DNA of 64,000 nt, taken from Corella eumyota. Lineage: Eukaryota > Chordata > Ascidiacea > Phlebobranchia > Corellidae. Positions 45,117 through 55,800 of this stretch are shown here, piece by piece. The translations under genes were made by a program, and so were the position numbers. The stretch's first letter is position 1, and every line of letters starts with the position of its first letter. The notes beneath the pieces are model-generated. The model was not told the origin of the DNA. It worked only from the letters and a program-made list of their open reading frames with translations, and made no database searches. The DNA lies in NCBI GenBank assembly GCA_963082875.1, contig OY720103.1, forward strand, positions 2,976,001 through 3,040,000, given 5' to 3'.

Positions 45117-45219
45117 TGAAAAGTCGCGGTTTATTTACATAGATATTCAAACGTAGATACTTGGTTGAAAGATTTGTTCAAAACAATGTTCTGTCCACTC
45201 TACAAGAATACCCAACACT

Positions 45220-46850
45220 GAAATTTGCCAAAAACCTGATTTTAAAAACGTTAAACCAACTCAAATCATATTGTACCGTTAAACTGACTCGAATCAGATG
45301 GTAAGGACTTTTTTTGCCCTAAAACACCCAAAAGTATTTATTTTAAATTTTATACTTATTTTTTTTACTGCAAGATGGTGCACGAGAGTCGTTTTTTTTT
45401 AATTTTTTTTTGATAAAAACGTGATATTTAAATTGTTAAAAACAGATTTAAAACGTTAGGACGGCTTATAGTAGACTGTTAATGCCTTTTTTGCAAAAAA
45501 ATGCCAAAATATTTCTTTTTCATTTTGGCCATATTTAGCCAAAACACCAAGGCTATTATACCTTTGTAAAAAATGCCAAAAATCGCTGTTTTGGGGGAAA
45601 AAAATAAGTCACCAAAATTTGACAAAAACTTGATTTTAAAGACGTTAAACTGACTCAAATCAGATTGTAAGTAATTTTTTTGCCCATAAATACCCAAAAG
45701 TATTTATTTTAAATTTTATATTTATTTTTTTTACTGCAAGATGGTGCATAAGAGTCGCTTTTTCACAAATTTTATTTTTTGATAAAAAAGGTGATTTTTA
45801 AATTGTTAAAAACAGATTTAAAACGTTTGGATGGGTTATAATAGACTGTAAATGCCATTTTTGCAAAAAAATGCCAAAATATTTTTTTTCATTTTGGCCA
45901 AATTTAGCCAAAACACCAAGGCTATTATACCCTTGTAGAAAATGCCAAAAATCGCTGTTTTGGGGGGAAAAAATCAGTCACCGAAATTTGTCAAAAACTT
46001 GATTTTAAAGACGTTAAACTGACTCAAATCAGATTGTAAGTAATTTTTTTGCCCAAAAACACCCAAAAGTATTTATTTTAAATTTTATATTTATTTTTTT
46101 TATTGCAAGATGGTGCATAAGAGTCGCTTTTTCACAAATTTTATTTTTTGATAAAAAAGGTGATTTTTAAATTGTTAAAAACAGATTTAAAACGTTTGGA
46201 TGGGTTATAATAGACTGTAAATGCCATTTTTGCAAAAAAATGCCAAAATATTTTTTTTCATTTTGGCCAAATTTAGCCAAAACACCAAGGCTATTATACC
46301 CTTGTAGAAAATGCCAAAAATCGCTGTTTTGGGGGAAAAAAATCAGTCACCGAAATTTGTCAAAAACTTGATTTTAAAGACGTTAAACTGACTCAAATCA
46401 GATTGTAAGTAATTTTTTTGCCCAAAAACACCCAAAAGTATTTATTTTAAATTTTATATTTATTTTTTTTACTGCAAGATGGTGCATAAGAGTCGCTTTT
46501 TCACAAATTTTATTTTTTGATAAAAAAGGTGATTTTTAAATTGTTAAAAACAGATTTAAAACGTTTGGATGGGTTATAGTAGACTGTAAATGCCCTTTTT
46601 GCAAAAAAATGCCAAAATTTTTTTTTTTATTTTTGGCCAAATTTAGCAAAAACACCAAGGCTATACCCTTGTACAAAATGCCAAAAATCGCTATTTTGGG
46701 AGAAAAAATAAGTCAACGAAATTTGACAAAAACTTGATTTTAAAGACGTTAAACTGACTCAAATCAGATTGTAAGTAATTTTTTTGCTCCAAAATACCCA
46801 AAAGTATTTTTTTAATTATATAATTATTTTTTTTATATACAAAAAAAAAA
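45220..46850. repeat. Satellite array, about 367-base unit, about 4.4 copies
   Basis: The marker ACCCAAAAGTATTT recurs at about 45326, 45692, 46061, 46430 and 46796, spacing 366-369. The inner units are nearly identical and the outer ones more diverged, as expected from unequal exchange. The array ends just before the right inverted repeat. Confidence 0.9.
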
Positions 46851-46861
46851 AAGTTCAAAAG

Positions 46862-47007
46862 CCCGCGTCACAAACATACGGGATACTTCAAACATAAGGG
46901 ATATATACTTTATCCTCGCTATTTTTAAATATATTTAAAACAGAAACAAAAATTTAATAAATCCAACAATAATATTTAGCTCAAATTAGGTATTCTTGAA
47001 TAAAATA
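46862..47007 (-). repeat. Right terminal inverted repeat
   Basis: Inverted partner of 43788-43934, starting CCCGCGTCACAAACATACGG and ending CTTGAATAAAATA. Confidence 0.85.
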
Positions 47008-47395
47008 TTCCTCTGAATAAAAAGTTTTAATGCGTTTGCACGCACGAGATCTCGTCGAAAACTGCCCTATTTTTCAGACTGGCCTAGTGCTAGCACCTTC
47101 TAAACAATTCGTCCTCGATGAAAAAACTTAATCATTAATGGCTTAGTTATTCACATTTTTTTGAATACTTTTGTAGTTTTTGATAATATTTATCCAGTAG
47201 TACAACAATATGTACTCATTGTTTTTTTTGCAAAATTATTACATAAGAAAATTAAATCGACATTACAAAAATATTAGGAGTGTTACTATTAACAACAACA
47301 GCGATCACCATTTCATTTCCATAAACCGTTAGTTTGTAAAAAATAATTTAAAATAAAACATACCGTAATACCTGCTTTCAAGAAAACAAATAAAC
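47008..47395. other. Intergenic flank before the small gene
   Basis: No feature recognised; presumably the promoter of the small gene at 47396. Confidence 0.4.
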
Positions 47396-47837
47396 ATGAC
47401 TTCTAAGATTATTCAAGAAAATGAGTTAAATAAAAAACATCAGGACATGTAAGTACTGTTACTTTGTTTTTTTTATAAATTGTGTGAATCTTTTTACGTG
47501 TTTTATTATTTCTTACCTCAAAAAGTAATATTTTATTGCATTGTGTCTTGTCCAACGTTAACAGTATTTAAATTTCTTTAAATTTAGTGTGGTTAGGCAC
47601 GCTGCCCTTATTCAAGAATCAAAATATTATGAGAAAATGGAACACTTACAAAACCAGATCCCATCTTATGACAAAGCCTTACAACGAAATAAATTTCTGA
47701 GAAAAGAATGCCAATTCATCATAAGTGACGGAAAACGAAGCAACATTTTTGGTTCTGAACACAAAGAACTTACAGACAGTTACCAAAATGCCTTTAAGGA
47801 TGAGTTTTCAGCTTATAAAAACTTCAATTTATCATAA
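47396..47837 (+). CDS. Small conserved-looking protein of unknown function
   Basis: Exons 47396-47448 and 47588-47837 join in phase across a clean GT-AG intron and give 100 residues. The product is charged and largely helical (VVRHAALIQESKYYEKMEHL), with no signal or membrane segment. I do not recognise it. Its size and composition would suit a small ciliary microtubule-associated protein, but that is only a guess. The ATG follows AAAC, and an intron this early supports a real gene. Confidence 0.6.
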
Positions 47838-48449
47838 TGATTGAGTTATAACATGCTAGAATCTTGGTAAATAACGGTAACCAAACACTTTGGGTAAATA
47901 ATCATACCTAATCATTTAACTAGTAGTTCGGGAAGTATATAAAACATGGTGATGTACTCATTTGATACACATATGCACCTAAATTATAGAAGCAGTTGAC
48001 ACCAATATACCAAATCGACAAAGAAGTGAGGACATCCACTCAAAGTATCACTAAGGATATATCAGTACAGAGGTATTTATTTTATTGTATGATCAGTAAA
48101 CAATGTATTAAACAATACCGGGCAAGTACAATTGTGTATCTTTTGATATTACAGAGTCATTGCAAAAAAAATAGAAAAAAAACAATGATATAAATCTGCA
48201 TACAAAATAAAAAATACAGCTTTCGAAATTCACTTTGCTGTTTTATGAAATCAAACTACTTAAACTACTCACAAAACACAAGATTAGTTCTTAGGTTAGA
48301 GAAAGGTACGGGCATAAATTTAGCTAACGGCAAGACAAGCTATCATTGAAGGCCCCTTAGTACTTACCAATTTTGTAACAACCTTGTAACTAACCAATTG
48401 GACTTTAAAAATAAGTACTCAAAAGTATACTGCCCTTTTTAGGTTTTAT
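47838..48449. other. Convergent intergenic region, small gene and HRI kinase
   Basis: No gene seen. It should hold both 3' UTRs. Confidence 0.5.
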
Positions 48450-51400
48450 TTATGTTGTTAAGTTGGCCTTTAATTTGTAAAATTCAACCAACTTTTGCAG
48501 TTCTAAATTTTTAGTTCTAAGTTCATTATTCTCTGTTTTGAGCAAACTTATTTCAGCGTCTCTTTCAAAAATAATCTAAAACAAAATTAGGTGTTATTTT
48601 AATGGATTTTGATTATTATTTAAATTTAACATTTTGATTAATTTTACCTTTTCGTTTTCTGACAAAAATAAAGGATTTTGTAATAACTCGCTTGCTGATG
48701 GTCTTTTATCAGGGTCATGAGAAATAAGTGTGGATATTAATTTACCCTAAAACCATTCATAAAGTTAGTATTGCCAGTTCTCAATAAAAACAATGTTATG
48801 ATATTATTATTTTTGAGGACTTACAATTTTTGGAAATGTATCCATGAACTTAGTTGGTATAATTTCATTTCTTAGACTTTTGATAACGTGATCTCTCTCA
48901 TGTGAAGTATAAAGAGGCCATAATAACTCATACAACACTATTCCGATACTAAACATATCAGCCTAAAGAAAAATCGTTCACTTTAAAAAAAAAGATTAAA
49001 AAAAATAATTTTAAACAAGCTACTGACCTTATAACAATAATCTTGTCCCACTAATTGCTCTGGTGCGGCATAAACTGTCGTTCCCACCCCGGTAGTATGT
49101 TCGTCAAAGTTCGCTGAAAGGTCACCAAGTGGGGTGAGGGGTTCGTATTTATTGTTCATTGCTCGAGCTAATCCAAAATCACCCAGTAAGACGTGGGGTT
49201 CTTTTTCGCCACACACAAATATATTGCTCGGCTGAAAGTTAGAGTACAAAAAAAATATAAGTTTTAATAAGAGAAAACAAGTGAAAAATAAATCATTGGT
49301 AAGATTTGAACCCAAGACCTTGTGGGTCAGTAAGTCATTTTTATTGTGCATAAATTTTAGGACAAGTTATAGACTCACCTTAACATCTCGATGAAAAATA
49401 TTTTCTGTATGTAGATGATCCAATGCAGCTACAATTTGTTTGAAAATACATAAAGCAACATCCACGTCCACCTTAATTTCTAAAATTAAAAAAATTTAAT
49501 TTAATATTTATAACTAATAAATCTGCAAATTAACAAAATAAAAAAATATAAAGAAATTTTCCCTTTTTTAGTTTAATTTTTACAATGTTTAAAATTGTCT
49601 ACCTGTCTTGCTGTCACTTTCTTGAGCTGATAATTGCTGGTTACGGGTCTGTAGCCAACTTGCAAGTGTTTTCTCACATAATTCCATTTGTATATATAAT
49701 ACAAAACAACACTAGTAGTACAAAAACATATTTTAAAACCAGTCGAAACATATTTTAAAACCCAAGTAATTAAATAGAAAAAAAAAAAACGATTTCTTAA
49801 TTAAAAACATGCAATAAGCTACTTTTTTACATATATTTTTAATATTAAAATTTTAAGTATAATTATTACTTACATTTTGTGATTTTTTATATTTTTCTAC
49901 TCTTGAATTGTCTTGTAGACTTGAGTGCGATGATTCCGTATTATTTGATCCAATATAAAAATTACTTCGCTTATTACTTATGCAATCAAATCCATTTCTA
50001 TATTAGCAAAATTAAAAGTTTAAAAAAGTATAAATATATTTTTATTGAAGGCTTAAAAACTAAATATTACTTATTATCCACACATAAAAATAACATGCTG
50101 GCACTTCGAATCAAACCCAAGATAAGGGGTATAATAAAGATGCTATATTTAAATTGGTTATTACCACTATGCCATGCCGTTACAATATGAACTTATAAAA
50201 CATATAAAAAATGAACTAACCTGGTATTAGAAAAACTGGAAAGATGTGAAAGAGAAGGACTGGAATTGGACCTCCAAAATTTCCCATTTTTGTTGGAGTT
50301 AGTATAAGGTGCATCCTCAAAAGAATTCAACGAAAAATTATCATTACTTGAACCAACTGAATTTGAATTATTATATGAAGTATAATCGGGTAATTCAAAA
50401 TTGTTTTTCTCTGCATCTCCAGATTGAAATTGAGATTCATTTCCTTTCTGTTGTTTTGCTATTAAAACAAGTTTAAAAATCAGCTAAAGAATATTAATTA
50501 GCGCAACTATTATAATTCCATTTAAATATATAAGTTTTGGCATTTCACAAAGATATTTAGGTATAATATACTTTTAGTGCTTTGCCTAAAAACTTCACAA
50601 TTTGGTACCAGCAGGAATTTAACCCAAGGCCCATTGATCTTAAATGATACGAAAATTGCATAGAGAAAAACCATCGCGTTTAGAACATTCTAGAATCTTT
50701 GATTTTAATTAAACACTGCAAAAGTGTGAATTTACCGAGGTGTGAGAATTCTTGCTCCATCCAAGCTTGGTGATAACGAACAATATTTGCATGTTGTTGA
50801 AGGGCTAAAATAATTAACAAAAAAATTCAAATTTTTGTAAATATGTTAAATATCTTAAACTGGGTTGTATATGTAGTAAATGTCTTAAATATGAACTCAT
50901 AAATTTAAAATTAATTATTAAAAAGTTGGTAAGTTGGTTATAAAATCGATATGTTGTACCTGCTAATGACTGTACTTCTCTGATCATTCTGTTAATCTTA
51001 TCCACATCGCTTGCTTTCTTGATGCGGATTTTTTTCATCGCATAAAATTGTCCGTCCATTTTGTGCTTTGCCTTTTTATAAAACAAAAAGTAATTAATGT
51101 TTGCATAACATAAAATAAGAGTGATTTTAGCACTTTTTTCAGCCCCTATACCCTGGTCACTCTAAAACCTATGGTGAGTAATGTGAGTTGATAATCATTA
51201 ACCACCTTGAGTTAGGGCAAGTGGGGTAAGTTTAATGAGTGTTTCAAGGTATCCCACTAATTTTACATAAATGTACAGTTTACATTACCTTACAGACTAT
51301 ACCATAAGCCCCTTTTCCCAATCTTTCAAACTCCACGAACTCTTCTTTAAATCTCGAGGTAATAAGATTAAACTTCGACGGCTTGATATTACTATTAAAA

Positions 51401-52252
51401 AAATAATTTTTTTTTTTTACAACCCTGAGAATTCAATTGCGATAACAAATGATTAAAACTGCTTAGCATAAACATATTTACTTTGGGTGGTTTCCATATT
51501 TAAGTTGTAATCTAGAATCAAGGTTAAGAGCTGATGCCGATTGAATAAGATTGTAAAACGAAGCTTTATATTGATGTCTAACCGAAGCATACTCTTCCAT
51601 AAAAGATAAGGGCGAAATTATGTCAACCTCTTCCAACTTCTCACAGATCGCTAAACAGGAAAATTTTTATGTATATTATCTTTTTACAGAACTCTAATTT
51701 AATTAATATTTACACACTTTTTATAAAACGCAACAGATCTGCTAGACGAAATCTATTACTTTCAATTTTTTGGAGAACCATTTAAAAGTTACATGATATA
51801 TACAGTATTTTAAGCAGACAGAGTTTAAATGAATAGTTATTAAAATTTATATTATTTGCTAATTTTAATGATACAAAATTAATAAAAAACCAATATTAAT
51901 TACCCAAGAAAATGCTATTTGCCTTTTTTCCATCTTGTTCATAAACTCCACACAAATGTTCCAGAATAGAAACAAGAAAAATGCTTTGTGGTAGGCGATG
52001 GTTGATTTTCTTTTCCACTTTTTTGAGCCCAAAGTGACTTTGAATCACTTTTCCACGATTTGGAATTTGAATTTTTAATTTTGGGTCTTTCGTATTGCCC
52101 TTGCTTTGGCCATCTGAAAGTTTAAAATTCTATTTTAAACACAGTTATTCTTTAGGTATTTATAAATAAATTTAATAGGCAGACTTACCATCTAGGTATG
52201 TGATAGGCTGAAACTTTGGCTTTGCAAACACAAACGGAGTTCCACTCGACAT
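48450..52252 (-). CDS. EIF2AK1: eIF2-alpha kinase 1, heme-regulated inhibitor type
   Basis: Fourteen exons on the minus strand: 52252-52189, 52113-51904, 51650-51482, 51391-51289, 51071-50960, 50804-50736, 50458-50221, 49964-49874, 49711-49603, 49479-49379, 49231-49028, 48962-48825, 48746-48648, 48575-48450. They give 610 residues (human HRI 630). The N-terminal region (LVSILEHLCGVYEQDGKKA) is specific to HRI. The kinase has a Gly loop LGKGAYGIV (about 173-181), MKKI lysine, HRDVKPSN (418-425), DFG 440-442 and an activation loop with GVGTTVYAAPEQL. As in eIF2-alpha kinases, a Ser/Asn-rich insert of about 120 residues splits the N lobe (exons 7-8). It ends in a leucine-rich coiled coil. The family phosphorylates eIF2-alpha under heme lack or mitochondrial stress. 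Exon 8 was found only by phase matching. Confidence 0.93.
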
Positions 52253-52844
52253 CTTGTACAAAGTTCTTGCAATAGTTATGACAGAGAGGGACTTTCCCTA
52301 ACGACGCGAAGGTTATGACTATCCAAATACGTCACGCCATTTTTGTATTAACGTGTGATGATTTTAAAAACAAACTAAATAGTCATTAAATATAATAAAG
52401 GCGGAATAATTAAATAAATTTCATTTATATATCGAAATTAAAATAATAGTTGTAAATGACACGTGATAACGCAAACATAAAAAGGCGGGAAAAATAGTTG
52501 TTGTTCAAGTCTTAATATCGGAATTTCAAAAAAAAATGCGAAATTAGGCTAAAAAAAAGAATTAAAAATGTCGCCAACAATATGTAATTTGAAGCCCAAG
52601 CTCTATATAAGGTTTTTATGGGTTACGCTTAGTTAAAGATCACTCTTTTAATCCTAATGTGTGTAAATAATCAAAAAAACGTAGGCTACGCCAAAGTACG
52701 AAACATAAATTATTCTAAAGTTAATGAAGTAAAATTAAGTTTAATATAAATTCTGTTTTTAGACAGTAAGTAGGCTACCGTATAATAGCTATAAAAACAT
52801 TTTGTAGCGTTTGTAAAACTATTTGTATCTTTCTAATTGGGACA
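52253..52844. other. Divergent intergenic region, HRI and ZCWPW1
   Basis: About 590 bases with no coding signal; probable shared promoter region. Confidence 0.5.
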
Positions 52845-55800
52845 ATGGACAATTCGCAAAGCCTATACCACATCACGGACACAGGTAATTTAATTTTTAA
52901 ATCAAAAATAGCCAAGTAATTACGTCTTTAACATCACATGATATTATTTGTAGTGGTAGAAAATTTAGTTAAATCGGAACAGATTGACGAAAATGAAAAT
53001 ACGATCAACTTGAGCGACGATTTTACTGAATTAAAACCTGTAATCGGGCCGGTATGTGTGTATCTTTATAATTAAATAAGTTATTTAATGAACAACAGTA
53101 ATTAATTAGCTAAAATAGTCAACTAAACTGTTAACAATACCTGTCTACTGGTATAGGCTGTAACTGGAGGCTGGCAAGTAATTGATATAAAAACAAAACT
53201 TTTTGTATTTTAGCTTACCTCTTCACCATGTGATGAAAACAAACCCGAAAAGGTTTATGACAACTTATTTGATTCGGTGATAGCACAATCTGTTGCTGGC
53301 ACATTATCAATAACTCAAAGTAAGGACATGGCGTATAGAACCCTAATACACTAAAGTAATTAATATCATAATTGATTATACATTTAAAACATTTTTTAGA
53401 GCCACCAAAAAAAAAACTGAACCCAACAGAGGCTGCTGATTCTTTTCTTCGAATTAACAAAAACAAGTCACCAACAAAGTATATACAAAAACTTGTTAAT
53501 TTTATAACTTCTATGCAAAAGAGCATGTATGTATATTCAACCTTATTTTCTAAAAAAAAACGCTATAGCATTTAATAATTACAAATAATTTATTTCTTTG
53601 TGTTAATTTTTGCCTTTATTTTGTTTTAACTTTAGTTTTATTGTCCTAATATTTTAACAAAACTTGAATTATTTTAAAGTTGCGAAGACATCAATGAAGT
53701 AACCCCCTATACTAGCCCTTTCGACGATGCTCAAAACCTCTCTAAATTTCTGCTCCAAAAACCGAATAAAAATAAATCTAGTAACTCCAAAGAAAAATCG
53801 TTCCACAAAAGAAAAAGTCTGGTTTACGAGAACCAAAAAAGTAAGGGTCAAAGCGGAAAAACTCATTTAAGAGAATTAAATTTGGGCAAGGAAGAAGAGA
53901 AAGCCAAGAAGAAAAGAAAAAAAAGTAGACCTGGCCAGAAGATTCTAACTAAAGGTATGCACTTGCTTATCATTTTGAGGTCCAGTATCATATGTGTAAA
54001 CCTTTTGTCGATTTTTGCAATGTTATAATAATCTTTATATACTATGGTTTTTTGGTACAGGTGTATGGGTGCAATGCTGCATCAGAAGTTGTCTAAAATG
54101 GAGATTCTTGCAAAATTGTATCGACCCCAGCGTGATTCCTGAATATTGGACATGTTCGATGAATAAAGACGATTTGGATCAGAATGAGTATGCCAAAATT
54201 CAATTATTATATATACAAAAATAATCTTATTTTTGACGATATTTTTTGTTAGGTGTACCACACCTGAAATAGACTGGACAGAGTGCATAAGCAATTCCCA
54301 AGATCACTTCGTTTATTCTGATTACAACGAAGGATCAATTGTCTGGGCAAAAATGCCAGGATACCCACCGTAATTATTTAAAATATATATATTCTAATTA
54401 AAGTTTTTCATTTTTAATCTATTTTTGAAATAACTTTTAATTTTTTCCAGGTGGCCAGCAATGGTTGAAAGTGACCCAGATTATAATATGTTTTATGAAT
54501 ATGATGAAGATGGAGAAGTGGTAAGGAATAAGCTTACTTATAATTAAGTATAATAACATATTCTGCTATGGTAGTGGTACTAGTTTTTAAACTCAACCTT
54601 TATACCAATATACCAAAGCAAAATTAAAACCTAAACTTTGGATACATTTCAAACTCTGCATATATAAGGGATTTTGTTATTTAAGCATTGTAGGTCTTAC
54701 AACACAAAAAACACCATAGATTTGACAAAGCATTTATTTAACAGTTGCGATATCATGTTGTCTTCTTAGACAAAAATGTTAGCAGAGCTTGGATTGCTGC
54801 ACGATCTGTAGAGTCTTACTCTGATGACAGTATACACAGATACAGAGTAAATATAAAAGAACTTTTTATAATCCATGTTACTCCATTTTATTTACATAAA
54901 TAATTTAACCAAAATGTTGAATTTTTTTAGGATTTGGATTTTGCTGGCCATTTTAAAAAGGCACTGGCAGAAGCTATTTCAACTGCTGACTTTGCTTTTA
55001 AACTTTCGCTGAGCAAGAGATTGGAGATGTATAATTTCGAGTGCAGATTTACAAAGGAAAGTCAAGTCTCTGTTTGGAATGAAAAAAAGCACCGTTCGAA
55101 AAGTATTTTTTCTTGCATAGGCCTATAATTTTAAATTCATAACAATTTTATTTTTTATGTGATGAATTGATTTGCTTTTTTTAGAACATCACTTAAAAAA
55201 AGTTCTCTCAGACAAAACAAACCAACAAATTGTACCAGAGAATGAGTTTTCTGAAGAAGTGGAAATAATAGAAGAAAAAGGTTATGTAAAAAAAATATTA
55301 CCAAGATATCTTTATTTTTAGTTTAATTTTAATTAACAGAGAAATAACTAAAAAAGGCCTAAGGAAAAATAGTTTTACTGAACATCCATATTTTGCAATT
55401 ATTTTGTTTTAGATAATTTCACAACAGAATTGGTAAGTTATAAAACTGATCCTGATTATTGGCAACATGCGAGTGATAATGACACAACAGAAAAAAAAGA
55501 AACACAAAGTTTAAACCAAAAGGATATACCCGAAAAGTTACAGAAGAAGGACAAAAAAGAGATAAGAAATGAGAAACAAAAATCTGGTAAGTCTTCACTT
55601 TAAAAAGGTTTTTAAAAGTTCATTGGTTACAACTTGAATGCATTGAAAATCAAACATAAGGTTATAAGCTAAAGAACACAATAAGCAAGGCTATGGCAAT
55701 CCTTAAATAATTTAGTCCATTATAGAAATGTTTTTAAGTTAAGAAATAATTGCTTTTTAATTTTAGATACTAACAAAGGGGTTAATAACAAAACAAGACC

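Larger units (their letters stand above)
44815..45215. repeat. 170-base tandem repeat, about 2.4 units
   Basis: Unit starts near 44815, 44985 and 45155 (AACGTAGACACTTGG or AACGTAGATACTTGG). Two full units each carry one tRNA-like segment; the third is cut short before it. Confidence 0.8.
43788..47007. mobile_element. Non-autonomous DNA element with long terminal inverted repeats
   Basis: About 147-base inverted repeats (43788-43934 and 46862-47007) begin TATTTTATTCAAG and share GGATAAAGTATATATCCC and AAGTATCCCGTATGTTTG. They bracket 3.2 kb with no transposase or other coding frame. Inside, in order: AT-rich sequence, a near-perfect 46-bp hairpin, two tRNA-like 170-base units, and a 367-base satellite array. 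Target-site duplication is unclear (at most TT). It lies between the alkylsulfatase gene and a small gene. The superfamily cannot be named from the ends alone. Confidence 0.8.

Noticed and set aside
43641-49760. CRISPR-like regularly spaced repeats
   Set aside because: The repeats here are satellite and inverted-repeat units of a eukaryotic element, with no short direct repeats and unique spacers.
27885-50655. Degenerate tRNA-like fragments near 27885-27950, 49288-49342 and 50590-50655
   Set aside because: Each shows only a B-box-like GAACCC or TTAACCC stretch in a TTGGTGGGAATT-type context. Too little remains to call a family or boundaries.
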